Source: Chloracidobacterium sp. UBA3360
GTDB lineage: Bacteria; Acidobacteriota; Blastocatellia; Pyrinomonadales; Pyrinomonadaceae
Assembly (NCBI GenBank): GCA_002360555.1
Contig: DEQS01000017.1
Coordinates: 1-64,000, forward strand
Reading direction: 5' to 3'
DNA length: 64,000 bases
How positions within the stretch are numbered: position 1 is the stretch's first letter; every line of letters begins with the position of its first letter. The position numbers and the translations under genes are program-made. This document shows, in pieces, positions 1 through 6,783 of the stretch. The notes under the pieces were generated by a model. That model was not told the origin of the DNA and made no database searches. It worked only from the letters and a program-made list of their open reading frames with translations.

Positions 1-16
1 TGTGCTCTTCCGATCT
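1..16. other. Residual Illumina adapter sequence
   Basis: The first 16 bases (TGTGCTCTTCCGATCT) are identical to the 3' end of the Illumina TruSeq read-2 adapter. Genuine genomic sequence appears to begin at base 17. The adapter happens to be in frame with the first gene and supplies a false GTG start and the residues MLFRS. Confidence 0.92.
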
Positions 17-2509
17 GAACCGATAACCAGCTCCTCAGGCAATTCGTACGCCGTCACCTTTAATCTACCGGCCGGTGCCCAAGGCACATTCGCCGTCGAC
101 GGCGTCGCGGGTAACAGGATCAGGAAACTAACGAGTACAAATGGCACCTTTGAGTCAACCACATTCGTCGTGCCGACGAATTCGCTCACGATCAACCAGT
201 CTGGCAACGGAACCGTGATCTTCACCGCTCTTGATTCGTTATTCCAATCGTTGGGTGTTACGTCAGTTACGCTCGGCGGGGCCTCGACCGACACGTTCTT
301 GCTTGGAAGCCAGGAGATAATTCCCAATTCGGCATCGCTTACCGTCAACGGAGCGACGCTGAACCTCGGGAGCACAAGCGAAACGGTTGGCGGACTAGCT
401 GGAAACGGTACGATAACCTCGTCCACGGCGCTTGGAGCGTGGACGGCCAAGGCCGCATTGCCTACGCCACGTTGGGCATCGAGTGTAGGTGCGATCAACG
501 GGACGATCTACGTCGCGGGCGGTTATAACGGCTCACATCAGTCGACGCATTCCGCATACAACACGGCCACCAACACATGGAGCTCGAAAAACCCGTTTCT
601 CCAGACCAATGCGGCGTACGGGGTGATGGGTGGAGCTCTTTATTGTTTCGGAGGTACCAATTCTACCAGTCTTGTTTCGAACGTTTGGGCCTATGAGCCT
701 GTCGGCAACACCTGGGCCGCGGGCATTAATGTCCCCGACGTTCCGCGACAAAACTCAGGCGGTGCGGTGTTGAACGACAAGTTTTACCTTCTCGGCGGAC
801 GCTCAAGTACTGGGGTTACGAACTTGAACTACGTCAATGACAGACCAACGGGAGTGTGGTCCGGACCGCTTGCTCCGATGCCGACAGCACGCTCCGGTTT
901 GTCGGTCGCAGCTGTCGGAAACATTATTTACGCGATCGGTGGCGACACTAATTCGGCGAACCCAACAGGCGTAGTCGAGGCATATGACCCCGTTTCGAAT
1001 ACGTGGTCGACTAAGGCATCGATGCCTACTCCGCGGTTCGACTTCGACGTTGCGGTATTAAATGGCCTTATCTACGCGATCGGAGGAACGAACGGGAGTG
1101 CGGAACTCAATACAGTCGAGGTGTACGATCCCGCGACCAACACGTGGTCATCTGCTTTGCCTCTACCTACTGCACGTGCGGCGCTTGTTGCAGCCACTGT
1201 CGGCAACACGATCTACGCGATCGGCGGATACTCCGGTAACGGAACGACCCCGCGGGCAGAGGTCGAGGCTTCGACATCCGGCTTTGCAGTACTGACCGTT
1301 GGGAACGGCAATACTAGCAGCACGTTCAATGGAAGTCTGAGCGGCATTACGCTCGCTTTGACCAAGATCGGTACGGGCACGCTGACACTTTCAGGAACGA
1401 ATACCTATTCGGGGGCCACGACCGTTAGTGACGGTTATGTTAACGTCAACGGTTCGCTGTCAGCAGGCGGCGGAACGGTAACGGTCGGGCCGAGGGGAAA
1501 CCTTGGTGGCACTGGAACAGTGGCAAGGTCGATTTCTCTTATCAGCGACCCAAATGCGGGCGGGCGAATATCGCCCGGCAATGGAGGTCCGGGCATTTTG
1601 AACACGAATAGTCTCGAGTTCACTTTTTTCAGCACGGCTGTCGTGGCGGAGATCGGCGGACCGATGGCTGGTAATACGATCGGCGATCACGATCAGATCA
1701 ATGTCACCGGAACCGTGAATCTGGGCAGCCCACCTTTCAATGCGGGACTTCTCGTTTCGTTGGTCAATGGATTTACCGCCAACGGTCCGCAGGCGTTAAA
1801 GATCATTAACAACGACGGAAATGATCCGATAGTTGGAACATTCGGTGGGCTGCCTCAAGGGGCGGCAGTACCCGGAATTCCCGGCTCGACGATCACCTAC
1901 ACCGGTGGCGACGGCAATGATGTCGTCATCCTCGTTCCCGACACAACGCCGCCGGCCGTACCGACTATCACGGGAAGTACACCCGCGAGTCCGAATGTGG
2001 ATTACCAACCGTTCATAAACGGCACGGCCGAACCATTCAGCACCGTGCGGCTTTGGCAGCTGTCCAACTGCAATGGCGGAGTTCCGCAGATCATCGGGCA
2101 GGCGACCGCAACCGCTGGCGGGACATTTGGAATACAGATCCAGGCACCTTCGGGTTCGTCCATCACCGTTTACGCGAATACGACCGATGCCGCCGGCAAC
2201 GTCTCGCCTTGTTCGTCACCGGGTTACACCTACGTTGCGACCGCGACACAGGTGACGTTCTCAGGTCGCATATATGGATCTCAGTCAACAGGTTTTCGCG
2301 GGGTTACAAATGCGAGGATCACACTTACTGATGATCTTACGAACGTTTCGCAAACGGTGGTCACCGGACGGTTAGGAGCCTTTTCCTTCACGGCCTTGTC
2401 AGGTCGCAATTATACGATCCGGATCCAGGCCCGAAGGTTCACGTACTCCCCATTCCCGTTTACGCTGGGTTCCCCAAGTTCGGAGTTCTACTTCTATCCA
2501 ACACCGTGA
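2..2509 (+). CDS. Secreted kelch / autotransporter-strand-repeat mosaic protein (5' partial)
   Basis: This is the 3' part of a large exported protein; the true N-terminus lies outside the window and codons before base 17 are adapter. Order of parts: beta-rich strand repeats (to about base 428); a kelch beta-propeller of about six blades (about 430-1280, recurring YAIGG and YDPxxNTW); autotransporter-associated strand repeat sequence (GTGTLTLSGTNTYSG near 1375-1415); an Ig-like domain with TDAAGNVSP (about 1940-2240); and a final carboxypeptidase-regulatory-like module (SGRIYG to RRFTYSP). The last module recurs at the C-terminus of the genes at 11168 and 32469. Probably a surface or extracellular protein; the substrate is unknown. 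It converges on the next gene with only 6 bases between them. Confidence 0.85.
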   Translation: MLFRSEPITSSSGNSYAVTFNLPAGAQGTFAVDGVAGNRIRKLTSTNGTFESTTFVVPTNSLTINQSGNGTVIFTALDSLFQSLGVTSVTLGGASTDTFLLGSQEIIPNSASLTVNGATLNLGSTSETVGGLAGNGTITSSTALGAWTAKAALPTPRWASSVGAINGTIYVAGGYNGSHQSTHSAYNTATNTWSSKNPFLQTNAAYGVMGGALYCFGGTNSTSLVSNVWAYEPVGNTWAAGINVPDVPRQNSGGAVLNDKFYLLGGRSSTGVTNLNYVNDRPTGVWSGPLAPMPTARSGLSVAAVGNIIYAIGGDTNSANPTGVVEAYDPVSNTWSTKASMPTPRFDFDVAVLNGLIYAIGGTNGSAELNTVEVYDPATNTWSSALPLPTARAALVAATVGNTIYAIGGYSGNGTTPRAEVEASTSGFAVLTVGNGNTSSTFNGSLSGITLALTKIGTGTLTLSGTNTYSGATTVSDGYVNVNGSLSAGGGTVTVGPRGNLGGTGTVARSISLISDPNAGGRISPGNGGPGILNTNSLEFTFFSTAVVAEIGGPMAGNTIGDHDQINVTGTVNLGSPPFNAGLLVSLVNGFTANGPQALKIINNDGNDPIVGTFGGLPQGAAVPGIPGSTITYTGGDGNDVVILVPDTTPPAVPTITGSTPASPNVDYQPFINGTAEPFSTVRLWQLSNCNGGVPQIIGQATATAGGTFGIQIQAPSGSSITVYANTTDAAGNVSPCSSPGYTYVATATQVTFSGRIYGSQSTGFRGVTNARITLTDDLTNVSQTVVTGRLGAFSFTALSGRNYTIRIQARRFTYSPFPFTLGSPSSEFYFYPTP

Positions 2510-2515
2510 GGCGGA

Positions 2516-2881
2516 TCAGATAAAAACGGCAAGGAACTGTCCCGGCAATTGGCCTAGTTCTTCCATGAGGGTATTTGAGACATAGCCAAAAGCCGCGAGG
2601 CCTGTGAAAAGATGGACGCCCATCAGGCCGATGTAAACAGCTAGTGCGACAGCCAAACCGTAACGGGCGAGCGGACGATTGCCCCATTTGATGAGCACAA
2701 ATGCCGCGATCGCACCGACCGCGACTTTGGCACCGAGAAACGGTCCGTTGCCAATATCTAAGAGGCTTGCCATCAACTGATTGCCCTCGGTCGCGACACC
2801 GCTCCGAACCCAAACGATCGTCAAGACTGCGTCAAAAACATTCAACGCAAATAAGAGAATTGTCGGTGCAAACAGATGCAT
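2516..2881 (-). CDS. Small integral membrane protein, DUF5658-like
   Basis: A 121-residue protein with about four hydrophobic segments. The N-terminal helix carries N and D (LFALNVFDAVLTIVWV), followed by a short polar loop (ATEGNQL) and a K/G-bounded second helix. This N..D..T pattern resembles the DUF5658 family of small membrane proteins; I assign the family from memory with moderate confidence and know no function for it. A GGAGG at 2892-2896 (minus strand) lies about 10 bases before the ATG, which supports this start. It stands alone, convergent with the upstream mosaic protein. Confidence 0.7.
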   Translation of the reverse strand: MHLFAPTILLFALNVFDAVLTIVWVRSGVATEGNQLMASLLDIGNGPFLGAKVAVGAIAAFVLIKWGNRPLARYGLAVALAVYIGLMGVHLFTGLAAFGYVSNTLMEELGQLPGQFLAVFI

Positions 2882-3201
2882 GGTAATAAGGCCTCCTGCA
2901 AAAACTTGTTAAACGTGTCTCTTAAATGACTTGACCCCCGGTTTTTACACCGGGGGTCGTCTGGTACACATGAGACTTTCGAACTGTTGTTGTCGTACTG
3001 AATATACTGCTAATCGGGTGCGATTTCAAAAAAAATCGACAATTTTATTCGCTAACGTAATGGTGATAATCTGAGTTTGTAATATTCGCTGTTTTGAAAA
3101 TATTATTTGCAACGAAAAGAGTCACTTTATAGTCAAAGTCGCTGGCGTTTTGCCGTGCGGTCTAAATGAGTGGCGATGTCGGCCATCAGGAGAAAATTAC
3201 G
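2882..3201. other. Intergenic region between divergent genes, with a perfect hairpin
   Basis: These 320 bases hold the divergent control regions of the DUF5658-like gene and the glycine-zipper gene. The clear element is a perfect 10-bp inverted repeat, GACCCCCGGT / ACCGGGGGTC, at 2933-2942 and 2949-2958 with a 6-base loop. It is not followed by a T-run on either strand, so a terminator is unlikely. TTGCAA (3107-3112) and TATAGT (3128-3133) could be a plus-strand promoter, but the 15-base spacing is short. I see no gene here. Confidence 0.6.
2933..2958. repeat. Perfect 10-bp stem-loop in divergent promoter region
   Basis: GACCCCCGGT (2933-2942), loop TTTTAC, then the exact reverse complement ACCGGGGGTC (2949-2958). 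It sits 50 bases upstream of the minus-strand start and about 245 upstream of the plus-strand start. No oligo-T follows on either strand. It could be an operator or a 5'-UTR hairpin of the membrane-protein mRNA. Confidence 0.6.
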
Positions 3202-3930
3202 ATGAAACGGATCTTAAACTTTAAAAACATTGCTGCTTTAATGAGCATGCTTATGCTGTTGGGCGTAACCGTAACGGTCGCGCAAACGAAAAAACCTGTC
3301 TTAAAGAAAAAACCTGTCGCCAAGAAGCCGGTCAAACCGGTGGAGCCGGTGTTCACGGTCGATAGCGGTACGGTCATCCGCGTCAGGATGAACGGCACGA
3401 TAAGCTCAAAAACGGCGGTTGTCGGGCAGAAATTTACTACGACAGTGACGGAGCCTGTTTATTCGTCAACGGGCGTAGTCGTCATCCCGACCGGCAGCAT
3501 CGTCACGGGCCAGGTCGATTCGGTCAAACAGGCATCAAAAGGCGGGAATCCGGGCGAGATCGATTGCAGCTTTACCTCGGTCAAGCTGCCAAACGGGCGC
3601 ACCCGGACGATCAACGCTTCGCTTACCGACCTTACGTCGGGTAAGACAACCAGCGATAACGAAGGCGGAGCGTCGGCAAGCAAAATGAAAAACCGCAAGA
3701 TCATCTTTATCGGCGGCGGTGCTGCTGGTGGTGCCATCCTCGGAGCAATGGTCGGCGGCGGTAAAGCGACCGCGATCGGAGCAGCGATCGGAGCTGGAGC
3801 CGGAATACTTGGCGAAATGCTCCTCAAAGGCCCCGACGCCGAGGTCAAATCCGGTACGGAATTTGGCTTGTATATGAATCAGCCGATCACGCTGCCAAGA
3901 TTTGCCGAGGCAACAACTCCAACGCCATAA
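3202..3930 (+). CDS. Secreted glycine-zipper protein (unknown function)
   Basis: A 242-residue exported protein. The ATG at 3202 is chosen over an upstream in-frame start because AGGAGA (3190-3195) lies just ahead of it and a normal signal peptide follows (MKRILNFKN, hydrophobic core, cleavage near VAQT). A Lys/Pro-rich linker (KKPVLKKKPVAKKPVKPV) precedes a beta-rich domain with VDSGTVIRVRMN and VIPTGSIVTGQV. A glycine-zipper segment follows (GGGAAGGAILGAMVGGG, then GAAIGAGAGILGE), suggesting membrane insertion or oligomerisation in the envelope. The gene at 45632 encodes a paralogue with the same layout. Function not recognised. Confidence 0.75.
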   Translation: MKRILNFKNIAALMSMLMLLGVTVTVAQTKKPVLKKKPVAKKPVKPVEPVFTVDSGTVIRVRMNGTISSKTAVVGQKFTTTVTEPVYSSTGVVVIPTGSIVTGQVDSVKQASKGGNPGEIDCSFTSVKLPNGRTRTINASLTDLTSGKTTSDNEGGASASKMKNRKIIFIGGGAAGGAILGAMVGGGKATAIGAAIGAGAGILGEMLLKGPDAEVKSGTEFGLYMNQPITLPRFAEATTPTP

Positions 3931-3954
3931 CATTTCGTTTTTTTTGATTGAATG

Positions 3955-3980
3955 AGGCCGTCTGAATAGGCGGCCTTTTA
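3955..3980 (+). terminator. Rho-independent terminator after the glycine-zipper gene
   Basis: AGGCCG (3955-3960) pairs with CGGCCT (3971-3976), followed by TTTTA. It lies 25 bases after the stop of the plus-strand gene and abuts the 3' end of the convergent PIN gene. Confidence 0.65.
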
Positions 3981-4439
3981 TATTGTGTGGACGAGAAACT
4001 CAGGTGTGACGATGACCGGCGAAAAAAAGCCCGCAGCGGTGTTGAACATGCGCAGCCGAGCCTGTTTGCGGACGTTGGCGATGTGGCCAAAATTCCATGT
4101 GACGAGATAGTCTATCTTGTGAAACGAAGCGATCGCTACATGGATGGCGTCGGCCATAAATTTGCGGTGAAAGATGCCGCGGTCGATATAGCCCTCGGCG
4201 AGCATCGCGACCTCTTCGGCAAGGTCGAGCTGCTCAAACGGCTTGATGAGTCTAAGACAGCCTGATCGGTATGGTTCGGCGACGCGTTCGATCTCACGTT
4301 GGACGAGAATCGAGGTGTACGCCGTGTATTCGGACATCTCGTGTTCCCACCAACGGATGGTCAGATCGCGGCGAAACGGTTCGCCGTTGTCGAGATACGC
4401 TCCGACGACTGATGTTTCCAGATAGATGCTGAGCTTCAT
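3978..4439 (-). CDS. PIN-domain protein (possible ribonuclease), no antitoxin partner
   Basis: A 153-residue single-domain protein with the PIN-fold order: an N-terminal strand ending in an acidic residue (SIYLETSVV, where VapC proteins usually have DTS), a conserved Glu in LVQREIERV, Asp in MADAIHVAIA, and the C-terminal LVTWNFGHI. PIN proteins are Mg-dependent RNases, often VapC toxins. No antitoxin-sized gene lies on either side. Instead the start codon directly follows the stop codon of the TPR-protease gene (0 bases between), so the two are probably translationally coupled. The E-for-D change at the first acidic position still permits metal binding in some family members. Toxin activity is not shown by context. 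Confidence 0.8.
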   Translation of the reverse strand: MKLSIYLETSVVGAYLDNGEPFRRDLTIRWWEHEMSEYTAYTSILVQREIERVAEPYRSGCLRLIKPFEQLDLAEEVAMLAEGYIDRGIFHRKFMADAIHVAIASFHKIDYLVTWNFGHIANVRKQARLRMFNTAAGFFSPVIVTPEFLVHTI

Positions 4440-6035
4440 TTATTCCTTTTCGGCCTTTACAGGAACAAATGTAACTTTTGAGTTTCGGAAATCAAAGGTG
4501 AGTTTGTAGTTCTTTAAAAAATTGCCGCCGAGTATGCCCGCCTGTTCAAATCCGGACGCCTCGTTGATGGTGTCTAGGTCGAGAGCGATCGCCATGATGC
4601 TGTCGCGTGAGTGCGTTCCGAAGGTGACCTTTGGAAGCAGAAATGTCGGAACATCTTCGGTCACACCGGCAGCCCCGACTACCCTGAGTCGCTCGTCGTT
4701 GCTGAACAAGCTGACTCCCTCGGTCCTGGAAACACGGTCCGAGATCACCGAAACGCTCGCCCCGGTATCTACGATAAAATTCAATTTAGAATCGACACCC
4801 TGTATCTCGACCTGGCCGCTCAAAAATCCGCTCGATGTGAGCCGTAATGGCTGTGAACCTACGTTGCTATCCGTAAACTCTTTGCGGTCAGATTCTTTGC
4901 GCGTCAGCGAAAATGTCAGATTGCCGTAATCGATGGTCGTCAAAAATTTTGAGATGAGTGCTAGCCCTATGTAGCCGTCAACCGTTTGTCCGCCGCTCTG
5001 TCCATCTGTGTGAAATTTGCGTATGTACACAGGCACATTCCTAATACTGACATCACCCAGCCTGACCTTTTTTAACAATCCGTAGACTATCGCAAAACGC
5101 CCATCGCCGCCGATGCCTCTTGCATGGCCGCCCTTTGCGACGGCCTTTATCTTGCGCTGGGTAGCTACGTCTTCGGACAAAACGGATATGCCCGATCCGG
5201 TGTCCAGCACAAACCGGAGCGGTTCCTCGTTGTCGTTGATCCTGAGTTTGATGATCGGACGGTTACCGACGAGCTCGAAATTTACGCTCGTTTGCTCGTT
5301 GCTACCATTGACGTAAAGATTGCCAACGCCGCCAAGGAACTTCAAAAAGCTGATAAGTCCAATTATTCTTGCCCGACGGTCGGCATCAGTGCTTTTTGAG
5401 ACGCTCAGAAAATCAGAGTATGCCTCCGCTGCCTCTTTGTAGCGTTCGGCCCGGGCTGAGACCTGCGCAAGGGCAAATAGATAATCAGGCTCATTTGGGG
5501 ATAGATAAACTGCCTGAAGAAGGTTTGCGTAGCTCGCCGCTAGCCGGTTCTCGTAAAAATCGAGCATTCCGTAACCAGCCCAGGCGAGGTCCTCGTTGCG
5601 GTCGAGAGCTATTGCCGAGTAAAGGACCCTTCGTGCGTCCTGAAATTGACCCGCACTGATAAGCATCGCACCCAAAACAGATCTCGCTCGAGCATTTCTT
5701 GGCTCGGCAAGAACGATCGGATAACAGATCTCGTAGGCTTCGCCAAGCCGGCGTTGTTTGACAAGGACATAAGCGAGCTCGACCTTGGTATCGGTTCGGT
5801 TTGGGTCTATCGCTAGAGCTTTACGCAGCTTTTCCTCGGCTTCGGGCATCAGGCCGGCGCGGGTAAGCTTGGCAGCCTCTTTGATGAGCTTTTTAACGTC
5901 GTCTTTTGTGTCGGTTGCGGCGGCGGATGCGGTTAGCGTGCTCGAAGCGGATATTACCAGGAATGTGAGAACGACCGCCCATTTTGCACGGGTGGCCCGG
6001 CTGAAGGTATTTGCAAATTTACTGCTAAACCGCAT
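4440..6035 (-). CDS. Exported TPR protein with two retropepsin-like aspartic protease domains
   Basis: A 531-residue protein with a signal peptide (about residues 17-40), four to five TPR-like helix pairs (about 45-215), then two clan-AA aspartic protease domains in one chain. The first has FVLDTGSGISVL (catalytic Asp 278) and the second has FIVDTGASVSVI (Asp 423). Each is followed by a GG-containing second half (ARGIGGDGRF; LRVVGAAGV) and a hydrophobic IGLALI / GILGGNFL segment, typical of retropepsin-like bacterial proteases. Single domains of this type must dimerise; a tandem pair could form one active site within one chain. Periplasmic location is inferred. The PIN gene follows without a gap. 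Confidence 0.88.
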   Translation of the reverse strand: MRFSSKFANTFSRATRAKWAVVLTFLVISASSTLTASAAATDTKDDVKKLIKEAAKLTRAGLMPEAEEKLRKALAIDPNRTDTKVELAYVLVKQRRLGEAYEICYPIVLAEPRNARARSVLGAMLISAGQFQDARRVLYSAIALDRNEDLAWAGYGMLDFYENRLAASYANLLQAVYLSPNEPDYLFALAQVSARAERYKEAAEAYSDFLSVSKSTDADRRARIIGLISFLKFLGGVGNLYVNGSNEQTSVNFELVGNRPIIKLRINDNEEPLRFVLDTGSGISVLSEDVATQRKIKAVAKGGHARGIGGDGRFAIVYGLLKKVRLGDVSIRNVPVYIRKFHTDGQSGGQTVDGYIGLALISKFLTTIDYGNLTFSLTRKESDRKEFTDSNVGSQPLRLTSSGFLSGQVEIQGVDSKLNFIVDTGASVSVISDRVSRTEGVSLFSNDERLRVVGAAGVTEDVPTFLLPKVTFGTHSRDSIMAIALDLDTINEASGFEQAGILGGNFLKNYKLTFDFRNSKVTFVPVKAEKE

Positions 6036-6065
6036 AATGCAAACTCCGCTATGACGGCGACGAAA

Positions 6066-6728
6066 CTATTTTAATATTACACCCGTTTTCATCGACCACA
6101 GCACCAAATCTAACTCATCAAAGTCGATCTCGATCTCACGGGTAAATTGTTTCAGCTTGTCTTCAACCGTTAGATACCTGAGACGCGTATTTGGTGGCTT
6201 TGGGTCGTCAATTATTTTTAGCTCGGCGAGACAGTTCAAAACGTGCTTGTCGAGGATCGCGTAGCCGGTAAAACCGATGTTTCGCAGGTAATGGCTCGCC
6301 TCTTTGTAACCGAGGCCTTTTATCCCCGGTTCCTGCACGAGCCAATCGCGTCTGGCGTGGCTACAATCAAAGCCTTCAAGCTTGTTACGCAGTTTGAGAT
6401 CGCAATGTTCTAGTAGGAATGAGCGTGAAGCGACGATGTATTTAGAACGAGCATTCGGATAACGGTGAGATCCTACCAGCGCATTAGCAAGCTGCTGCTG
6501 ATCGCCGTCCATCAAGATCGGCTTAACCGCCTCAAGCGAGTTAAGCCCCATCCGCGCCGAGCAACCGCCGGTAAAAAAGCAAAAGACCATCTCTTCCCAC
6601 AAAACACGGTCAGTGCCCGACGCTCGAATCGCCGCAAATTCATCCAACCGCCGCCGGATCTCCACCCGCCGCTCAGCGTGCGTTTTCTTTATGTTTTCGA
6701 TTGTTATGGGTTCTAGGGTTCGCGTCAC
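6066..6728 (-). CDS. ogg: 8-oxoguanine DNA glycosylase/AP lyase, Ogg2 type
   Basis: Helix-hairpin-helix DNA repair enzyme that excises 8-oxoguanine and cleaves the abasic strand. The diagnostic stretch is GIKGLGYKEASHYLRNIG followed by AILDKHVL: the Lys of YKEASH is the Schiff-base nucleophile and the Asp of LDKH is the catalytic acid in the Ogg2 family. I use the GTG at 6728, giving about 220 residues, close to the family's usual 205-220. The upstream TTG at 6770 would add a basic tail that overlaps a TATAAT box at 6744-6749, so it is unlikely. A separate transcription unit: upstream signalling genes end at 6784, downstream protease gene begins at 6035. Confidence 0.85.
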   Translation of the reverse strand: MTRTLEPITIENIKKTHAERRVEIRRRLDEFAAIRASGTDRVLWEEMVFCFFTGGCSARMGLNSLEAVKPILMDGDQQQLANALVGSHRYPNARSKYIVASRSFLLEHCDLKLRNKLEGFDCSHARRDWLVQEPGIKGLGYKEASHYLRNIGFTGYAILDKHVLNCLAELKIIDDPKPPNTRLRYLTVEDKLKQFTREIEIDFDELDLVLWSMKTGVILK

Positions 6729-6743
6729 AATTTGTCTGCGCCG

Positions 6744-6749
6744 ATTATA
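6744..6749 (-). promoter_or_regulatory. Putative -10 box of the ogg gene
   Basis: TATAAT on the minus strand (attata on the plus strand), about 16 bases before the GTG at 6728. A TTTGCC sits 16 bases upstream as a weak -35 candidate. If used, the mRNA leader would be only about 10 bases long. Confidence 0.4.
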
Positions 6750-6783
6750 CCAAAATCGCGAACCTGGCAAATACGATCCAAAC

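Noticed and set aside
3978..4439. VapBC toxin-antitoxin module
   Set aside because: No antitoxin-sized gene beside the PIN gene; the neighbour is a TPR-protease.
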